DNA from: Agaribacillus aureus
GTDB lineage: Bacteria > Bacteroidota > Bacteroidia > Cytophagales > Cyclobacteriaceae
NCBI GenBank assembly: GCA_030442055.1
Contig: JAUJEB010000001.1
Span: forward strand, 930,001-994,000
Direction: 5' to 3'
DNA length: 64,000 nt
Shown here: positions 58,228 through 64,000 of the stretch, piece by piece
Layout of the letters: the number at the start of each line of letters is the position of its first letter
How positions within the stretch are numbered: the stretch's first letter is position 1
Translations under genes and position numbers: made by a program
The notes under the pieces: generated by a model
Seen by the model: only the letters and a program-made list of their open reading frames with translations
The model's database searches: none
What the model was told of the DNA's origin: nothing

Positions 58228-59643
58228 TTAATTATTTTCTAGGTCTTGAACTTCTTGCATTTCGTTGATTGTCTCTTCCTTTTTGGATTTGAGAGAATCA
58301 GATTTTAAAATAGACTTCACCTCTGCAAGGTTGATCACCGGGAAGAACTTCGCAAACAAGAAGAAAGCTGTGAAAAACAATCCAAAAGTAAAAAGGTAAA
58401 CTCCTATGTCATAAAATGTAGGCGTAAACATAGCCCAGCTCGATGGAATGTAATCCCGGTGCAGCGAGGTAACAATAATCACGAACCTTTCAAACCACAT
58501 GCCTATGTTTACCACGATCGAAAGTATAAAGGTAGCCGCCAGGTTTGTTCTGATTTTTTTCACCCAAAATAACTGTGGCGAAATCACATTACAGGTCATC
58601 ATTGACCAGTATGCCCACCAGTAAGGTCCTGTCATCCTGTTAATAAATGCATATTCCTCGTATTCCACGCCGGAATAAAAGGCGATTACAAACTCCGTGA
58701 TATAGGCTATTCCCACAATAGAGCCGGTGACCATGATAATGATGTTCATCAGTTCTATGTGGTTTATGGTGATATAATGTTCCAGCTTGTATACTTTTCG
58801 CGTCACCAGCAACAACGTTTGCACCATGGCAAATCCTGAAAATATCGCTCCAGCCACAAAGTAGGGTGGGAAAATAGTGGTGTGCCACCCTGGAATTACT
58901 GACGTTGCAAAGTCAAAAGATACAATGGTATGTACCGAGAGTACCAGTGGTGTGGCTAATCCTGCCAAAATCAAGGCCACCGATTCATATCGCATCCATG
59001 TTTTGGCCGCGCCATCCCAACCAAAACTTAAGGCACCGTAAATGGCCTTTGATATTTTATTTTGAGCTCTGTCTCTGATCGTAGCAAAATCCGGGATCAA
59101 ACCAATGTACCAAAACACCAGTGATACCGAAAAGTAAGTACTGATGGCAAATACATCCCATAAAAGCGGTGAGTTAAAATTCACCCACAGCGATCCGAAG
59201 GTGTTTGGAAGCGGCAGTGCCCAGTAAAAGCCTAACCACAACCTTCCCATATGCACCAGGGGAAATTGCGCAGCACAGATAACAGCAAAAATAGTCATTG
59301 CCTCCGCTGCCCGGTTAATTGACATTCTCCACTTTTGCCTGAACAGCAACAAAATAGCGGAAATCAGTGTGCCGGCGTGACCAATACCCACCCACCAGAC
59401 GAAGTTGGTGATGTCCCAGGCCCAGCCGACGGTCTTGTTCAATCCCCACATACCTATCCCGTGCCACAATGTCATAATCAACGCATACCCGCCAACAGCA
59501 AGCGCTCCAAGAGAGATAGCCATGGCTGTAAACCACAATTTGGAGGGCTTTCCTTCTACCTGGCGACAAATATCTTCGGTAACATCATGGGCGGTCTTTC
59601 CGCCTGTTATCAAAGGTTTACGAACAGATGCAGTAACGCTCAT
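58228..59643 (-). CDS. actC: Alternative complex III subunit ActC (NrfD-type quinone-binding subunit)
   Basis: This 471-residue protein has about ten helices and belongs to the NrfD/PsrC superfamily. Motifs: LWFTAMAISLGALAVGGYAL, GIGMWGLNKTVGWAWDITNF, VWWVGIGHAGTLISAILLLF, SVHTIVSFDFATSVIPGWHT, TIFPPYFVAGAIFSGFAMVQ. It is one of two NrfD-like subunits, with ActF, that oxidise menaquinol. The charged C-terminus is cytoplasmic. It lies 33 bp after actB and immediately before actD. Confidence 0.95.
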   Translation of the reverse strand: MSVTASVRKPLITGGKTAHDVTEDICRQVEGKPSKLWFTAMAISLGALAVGGYALIMTLWHGIGMWGLNKTVGWAWDITNFVWWVGIGHAGTLISAILLLFRQKWRMSINRAAEAMTIFAVICAAQFPLVHMGRLWLGFYWALPLPNTFGSLWVNFNSPLLWDVFAISTYFSVSLVFWYIGLIPDFATIRDRAQNKISKAIYGALSFGWDGAAKTWMRYESVALILAGLATPLVLSVHTIVSFDFATSVIPGWHTTIFPPYFVAGAIFSGFAMVQTLLLVTRKVYKLEHYITINHIELMNIIIMVTGSIVGIAYITEFVIAFYSGVEYEEYAFINRMTGPYWWAYWSMMTCNVISPQLFWVKKIRTNLAATFILSIVVNIGMWFERFVIIVTSLHRDYIPSSWAMFTPTFYDIGVYLFTFGLFFTAFFLFAKFFPVINLAEVKSILKSDSLKSKKEETINEMQEVQDLENN

Positions 59644-59676
59644 ATAATTTTTTTTTGTACTTGTTATTACTATTCA

Positions 59677-62600
59677 TTAAGCTTCTTCACTCCCCAAATC
59701 CTTATTCCGGATTTTTGTTAAGTAGAAGACATTGGGGTTCACGTTTAATTCTTCCAATACATGGTAAGCCCGCGGTTCGCCCACTTCAACATGTGTCTTG
59801 TCCTTTTCTTTGATTTTAAGTGCTTTGGAGATTCTGCTGTTTGGATCATTCATATCCCCAAATAACAAGGCATCTGCCGGACAAGCACTGGCGCAAGCGG
59901 TGGTAATTTCACCATCAACAGGTCTTCTGTTTTCTTTCCTGGCTTCCAGTTTGCCCGCCTGAATTCTTTGCACACACAGGGAACATTTTTCCATGACACC
60001 TCTCGATCTAACGGTAACATCCGGATTCAATACCATTTTACCCAGATTAGAATTCATGGATGTGTTGGCATCGGCAAATTGATCGTTGTCATGGTATTTA
60101 AACCAATTGAATCTTCTTACTTTATAAGGACAGTTGTTGGCACAATATCTCGTACCGATACAACGGTTATAAGTCATCTGGTTTATCCCCTCGGAACTAT
60201 GTGTTGTAGCTGCCACCGGGCAAACAGTTTCACAAGGAGCATTGTTACAGTGTTGACACATCATTGGCTGGAAAACTACCTCCGGGTTATCCGAAGCATC
60301 TTCCATAGCCCGCAGTTTATTGATTTTACCCAACCCTTCTTCCGGCTCATTGCTGGTGTAATAGCGATCGATACGGATCCAGTGCATTTCCCTTCTGTTC
60401 AACACCTCCTGCTTACCAACAACCGGTACGTTATTCTCCGCCTGACATGAAACAGTACAGGCGCTACATCCGGTACAGGAATTCATGTCGACTATTAATC
60501 CCCAATGATGGTTATTATACTCATGGCCTTTCCATAAACTAATGGCACCCGGCGCTTTGAATCCCTCACTCGTCGCAATTTTTGGATAAACCCTGCCTGC
60601 AGCCGGATCTTTTTTATAGGCCGGCAACGTAGACTCCTGTATGATACTGCGGCCCATGATCGTTTGATGGGTCTGTGTTCTGGCAATTTTAGCCTTTTCC
60701 GCATCAACAGCAATGCTAACATCACTGTGCACTGAATAATTTGCTACACCGTCTTTCATACTGGCCAGCGGATAGGCGTTGGCTCCTACATTATCGGCTA
60801 CTTTTCCCGCTTTGCTTCTTCCATATCCAAGAGCCAATCCAATAGTACCTCTGGTCTGACCGGGCTGAATGAGTACCGGTGCCTTCACCGTTTGGCCTCC
60901 GGCGGTAAGGCTGGCATAACTAGTATCTCCTTCAGGGGTCATAGTGACACCAATTGCCTCAGCATCAGCCTGCGACATGGTAAAATAGTTATCCCAGGTA
61001 GCTTTACTGACGGGGTCAGGCATTTCCTGTAACCAGGGGTTGTTGGCCTGAGAACCATCGCCCAACCCAACTTTTTGATACAATACCAGTTCGTAACCGC
61101 CGTTATCAGCTTTGTAATTTTTTCCTATCGCAGCAAATGCTCCGCTTAAATCGCTATTACCTTCAAATGCCTCTTCCACGCCGTCCTCCGACACCTCATC
61201 TATTGCTGCTTTTTCATGTTCGTAAACGCCATCATGGAGCAGTTTATCCCAGAAAGTCTGGAAACCTAAACCGGTGTCATCTCCCTGATAGAAATTGGTT
61301 TTCCAGTTATCCTGTAAATAATCAAAGTATGTTTGTGGGCTACCGGCCCATGATAACAAAGTTTCCTGAACCTGCCTGGTATTAAACAGTGGTCTGATCA
61401 CCGGCTGGGCCAGGCTGTAATGGCCTGGTTTAGGCTCAGCATCATTCCAGGATTCCAGATAATGGTTGTCAGGCGCCACAACGTCGCACAATGTGGCTGT
61501 TTCATCCATCCTATCGGTAGTAGATACTTTTAATTTGATTTTCTCCAGGCCCGAAGCAATCTCGCTACCCTGGGGATGATTATATACCGGATTGGCATTC
61601 AAAAAGATAACAGCACCTATCCGGCCGCCTTTCAAATCATTAATAAAACCTGCCATCTGACGATCGCTACCCTGTCTGAAGTTGACCGGCGTTTCGATGT
61701 CAATGGTCTTTCCATAATTCCCAAGCAAATCGTTTATTTTGGCGATAACCGTTTGAACAGCCGGATCGTTAGATCCGCCAACCACCAATGATCTGCCTCG
61801 TTTGGCCCAAAGCTCGTCAGCAGCTTTTTCAATGAATTTTACATCCACTTTGGCGGTGTTATACCCGGGAGCTCCGGCTTTTTTGGCAATGGCATTATAC
61901 AACGCGGCAACAGCCAATCCTTCCTGTGAAGGTTTTACCATGCTGCGATAATCTGCGTTGGCACCTGTTAGAGATAAATTAGCTTCAAAATGATAATGAC
62001 GCGACATAGTCTTTTTGCCATTATTCAATTTTCGCGTCTGGCTATATTGTTTTGTAAATTCAATAGGTGAAATCCAGGTTCCCAGGAAGTCGGCGGCAAA
62101 ACTGACGATCACTTCCGCCTTGCTGAAATCAAGCGAAGGTACCACCGCTTGTCCAAACAGGTTTTGGTGCGCAGACTTCAATCCTTCAGCAGAGTAAGTA
62201 TCGTAAATTACATGCTCGGTATTGGGGAATTTTGCCTGAAAATCAGCGATAACCGCTTTTGTTGTAGGGCTTAAGATCGTATTACTTACCAGGCAGATTT
62301 TATCTCCCGAAGTGCTGATAGATCTTAACTTACCCCTGATATCTTTATCTACCTCCTCCCACGATGAGGCCTTACCATTTAAAAAAGGTTTTTTTAACCT
62401 TGCATCGTCATATAAAGACAGCACCGAAGCTTCTACCTGGGCAGAAACGCCACCTCGCGTAATCGGAGATAGTGTGTTACCCTCTATTTTAATGGGGCGC
62501 CCTTCTCGTGTTTTCACCACTACGCTACAATAGTCGCCACCATTGACATAAGTCGATGCGTAATAATTAGCTAAACCAGGATCTACATCCACCGGCTTAT

Positions 62601-62844
62601 TCAGATATGGAATGGCTTTTCTCACGGGCGCCTCACACGCTGCCAAAGAAGCGGCGGCAACGCCAAATCCCATTAATTTGAGAAAATCTCTACGGCTGCT
62701 GCTACCCTCGTCCTCATCAAACCCACCTTTTTGGAGATTAACCGGCAAGTATTCGGGAAACTCTTTTTGCGCATATTTTTTGAAGCTTTCATCCTGCGCA
62801 AGCTCCTCCAAACCTTTCCAATACGTTTTTTTAGAATCCTTCAT
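59677..62844 (-). CDS. actB: Alternative complex III subunit ActB (molybdopterin-like plus Fe-S ferredoxin subunit)
   Basis: This 1055-residue protein begins with a Tat-like motif (SSSRRDFLKLMGFGVAAASL) and a possible lipobox Cys (SLAACEA). A molybdopterin-oxidoreductase-like domain of about 700 residues follows, then a ferredoxin-like domain. That domain's clusters are CTGCSACTVSCQAENN, CQHCNNAPCETVCPV, CIGTRYCANNCPYK, and CSLCVQRI with CASACPADALLFG. ActB is expected to carry three [4Fe-4S] and one [3Fe-4S] cluster in the family but no molybdenum. It is at the periplasmic side. It lies 52 bp after actA and 33 bp before actC. Confidence 0.95.
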   Translation of the reverse strand: MKDSKKTYWKGLEELAQDESFKKYAQKEFPEYLPVNLQKGGFDEDEGSSSRRDFLKLMGFGVAAASLAACEAPVRKAIPYLNKPVDVDPGLANYYASTYVNGGDYCSVVVKTREGRPIKIEGNTLSPITRGGVSAQVEASVLSLYDDARLKKPFLNGKASSWEEVDKDIRGKLRSISTSGDKICLVSNTILSPTTKAVIADFQAKFPNTEHVIYDTYSAEGLKSAHQNLFGQAVVPSLDFSKAEVIVSFAADFLGTWISPIEFTKQYSQTRKLNNGKKTMSRHYHFEANLSLTGANADYRSMVKPSQEGLAVAALYNAIAKKAGAPGYNTAKVDVKFIEKAADELWAKRGRSLVVGGSNDPAVQTVIAKINDLLGNYGKTIDIETPVNFRQGSDRQMAGFINDLKGGRIGAVIFLNANPVYNHPQGSEIASGLEKIKLKVSTTDRMDETATLCDVVAPDNHYLESWNDAEPKPGHYSLAQPVIRPLFNTRQVQETLLSWAGSPQTYFDYLQDNWKTNFYQGDDTGLGFQTFWDKLLHDGVYEHEKAAIDEVSEDGVEEAFEGNSDLSGAFAAIGKNYKADNGGYELVLYQKVGLGDGSQANNPWLQEMPDPVSKATWDNYFTMSQADAEAIGVTMTPEGDTSYASLTAGGQTVKAPVLIQPGQTRGTIGLALGYGRSKAGKVADNVGANAYPLASMKDGVANYSVHSDVSIAVDAEKAKIARTQTHQTIMGRSIIQESTLPAYKKDPAAGRVYPKIATSEGFKAPGAISLWKGHEYNNHHWGLIVDMNSCTGCSACTVSCQAENNVPVVGKQEVLNRREMHWIRIDRYYTSNEPEEGLGKINKLRAMEDASDNPEVVFQPMMCQHCNNAPCETVCPVAATTHSSEGINQMTYNRCIGTRYCANNCPYKVRRFNWFKYHDNDQFADANTSMNSNLGKMVLNPDVTVRSRGVMEKCSLCVQRIQAGKLEARKENRRPVDGEITTACASACPADALLFGDMNDPNSRISKALKIKEKDKTHVEVGEPRAYHVLEELNVNPNVFYLTKIRNKDLGSEEA

Positions 62845-62896
62845 ATGATCTATATATGGAAGTCAAATTATTCGATTGTAAAATTTCGACAATTAT

Positions 62897-64000
62897 TTAG
62901 TAGTGGCACTTGGAACATTCAAGTCCACCAATGTCTTTCACCTTCAATTGATTTTTATTGCTGGCTTCGTGCAGTTCCACCAACTGGTCATAATATTTAT
63001 TTCCTACTGTATTGACATCTGTTTGCCTGTGACAATCAATACACCATCCCATCGTCAGGTTGGCGTGTTGTTTCACCACTGTCATTTCCTGTATTTCACC
63101 GTGGCAGGTCTGACATTCAATGCCTCCTACCTTTACATGCTGGGAATGGTTAAAATATGCCAGGTCAGGTAAATTATGAATCCGAACCCATTCGATAGGC
63201 TTTTGATTGGGGCCATAGGTCTGCGTTCTTTTATCATAATCCAACGCCTTATATATCTTGGCAATTTCCGGAGATTCCGTCAGTATTTGACCGTGGCAGT
63301 TCATACAAATATTCGCAGAGGGAATATTGGCATTTTTACTTTTCATCACACCAGTGTGGCAATAGTTACAATCAATTTCATATTCACCTGCATGCAAGGC
63401 GTGCGAAAAGGCAATGGGTTGCGTAGGTTCATAGTTCTGCTGCACACCAACAGTATATAAACCGTCAATCACAGATTTAAAAGCCACTGCGGCAAACAAA
63501 AAGATCATCAACCCTAAGAATCCCGAGCTGGTGAAAAATTTACCAAAATCCAGTTTCTGTGCCACTAACTCCTGGCTTTCTTCATCCAGGTCTTTTTTGT
63601 CTTTCAGGTATTTGGTTAATACTGAAATAATCAACATTAAAACACCCAGAATAATCACCAGAATCACTAGTAACCCTGCCAGGATGGCCGTTAAATATTG
63701 TGAAGGGATACCTCCCTGCTCCACTGCTTCCGCCCCCCCGGCTGCCGCATCTTCAGAAGCTGCCGCCTGAGGTGTTGCCGGATTATCAGTTTCGTGCTTT
63801 ATGTAAGCGACAATGTTGATAATTTCCTCGTCAGACAAATAATCAAAATTACTCATCTGCGTCTTATTATACTCGTTGTACAGGGCAACGGCATAGGGGT
63901 CTCCGCTGGAAATAACCTTTTGTGAATTTTTAACAAAGCTGATGATCCAGGGAAGATCTCTTCTTTCATACACATTCATCAAAGCCGGTCCCACAACCCT
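62897..64000 (-). CDS. actA: Alternative complex III subunit ActA (multiheme cytochrome c), 5' truncated by window
   Basis: The gene runs off the right edge. The visible part starts with the end of a monoheme cytochrome c domain (RVVGPALMNVYERRDLPW and probable Met ligand KTQMSNFDYLSDEEI). A helix follows (YLTAILAGLLVILVIILGVL), a charged linker, a second helix (FLGLMIFLFAAVAFKSVIDG), and then a pentaheme region with five CxxCH motifs: CNYCH, CMNCH, CQTCH, CIDCH and CSKCH at the end. The pentaheme region passes electrons between ActB and ActE/oxidase. The GTG at 63994 codes an internal Val and is not the start; the first CxxCH is outside the window. Confidence 0.93.
   Translation of the reverse strand, partial: RVVGPALMNVYERRDLPWIISFVKNSQKVISSGDPYAVALYNEYNKTQMSNFDYLSDEEIINIVAYIKHETDNPATPQAAASEDAAAGGAEAVEQGGIPSQYLTAILAGLLVILVIILGVLMLIISVLTKYLKDKKDLDEESQELVAQKLDFGKFFTSSGFLGLMIFLFAAVAFKSVIDGLYTVGVQQNYEPTQPIAFSHALHAGEYEIDCNYCHTGVMKSKNANIPSANICMNCHGQILTESPEIAKIYKALDYDKRTQTYGPNQKPIEWVRIHNLPDLAYFNHSQHVKVGGIECQTCHGEIQEMTVVKQHANLTMGWCIDCHRQTDVNTVGNKYYDQLVELHEASNKNQLKVKDIGGLECSKCHY

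Noticed and set aside
59968-60450. 160-codon plus-strand frame in actB
   Set aside because: It is antisense to the Fe-S domain of actB; no motif.
1-64000. tRNA, rRNA, CRISPR, IS element or prophage
   Set aside because: I looked for cloverleaf-like runs, direct repeats with spacers, transposase motifs and terminal inverted repeats and saw none that could be supported.

Overview
The window comes from a Bacteroidota chromosome, most likely a Cytophagales-type marine or soil bacterium such as the Fulvivirga/Marivirga group. Several things point there: the alternative complex III (act) operon fused to an aa3-type oxidase operon, a long IspG with the inserted domain, an ECF sigma/FecR pair, a bactofilin, DUF3570/DUF4266 genes, TAnnTTTG-like promoter motifs, and few Shine-Dalgarno sites. 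The genus is an inference. I see no tRNA, rRNA, CRISPR array, insertion sequence or prophage.

Layout. 1-14.7 kb is an accessory, envelope and regulation region. It holds a partial PQQ-type sugar dehydrogenase, a CBS-pair protein, DoxX, a DUF3857/pseudo-transglutaminase and an orphan membrane histidine kinase. These are followed by an outer-membrane trio (beta-barrel, DUF4266 lipoprotein, DUF3570), an ECF sigma - FecR - bactofilin - outer-membrane protein operon, an orphan LuxR-type regulator with a degenerate receiver, and a YfiR-like protein. 14.7-33 kb is a mosaic of short, mostly single-gene units: sugar porter, LspA, GNAT, PfpI-like, YHS, AraC, cold-shock protein, PhzF, VOC, DUF1801, an unusual double-winged-helix methyltransferase, a leaderless binding-protein-like gene, a TetR regulator with a divergent small membrane protein, an M14 peptidase, a PH-domain protein and an aldehyde dehydrogenase. 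32.4-35.7 kb is the ispG operon (ispG, a small membrane protein, MmcQ, SGNH hydrolase). 35.9-39.5 kb has a lipoprotein, RidA, an SDR, a 35-residue membrane micro-protein and an MlaEF-type transporter pair. 39.6-46.8 kb is a translationally coupled pair: a 1242-residue multi-domain histidine kinase and a 1155-residue predicted outer-membrane barrel.

46.9-64 kb is one long minus-strand respiratory cluster. It runs actA (cut by the window edge), actB, actC, actD, actE, actF, then oxidase subunits II and I, heme A synthase (ctaA), heme O synthase (ctaB), two subunit III genes and subunit IV. After a strong terminator come a Sco-like protein, a DUF420/CtaM-like protein, a small CxxC membrane protein and DUF983. 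Menaquinol would be oxidised by ActABCDEF, electrons would pass through the ActE/ActA hemes to the CuA site of subunit II, and oxygen would be reduced by subunit I. The last genes are probable oxidase assembly factors.

The most unusual signals are: the ECF/FecR operon with no TonB receptor and an FxLYD-like tail on FecR; the kinase-barrel pair; two proteins that have lost catalytic or phosphorylation residues, plus a Sco-like protein without its copper cysteines; the DUF4266 lipoprotein ending in a Gly/Cys tail; and several intergenic hairpins or palindromes that look like operators, leaders or terminators.
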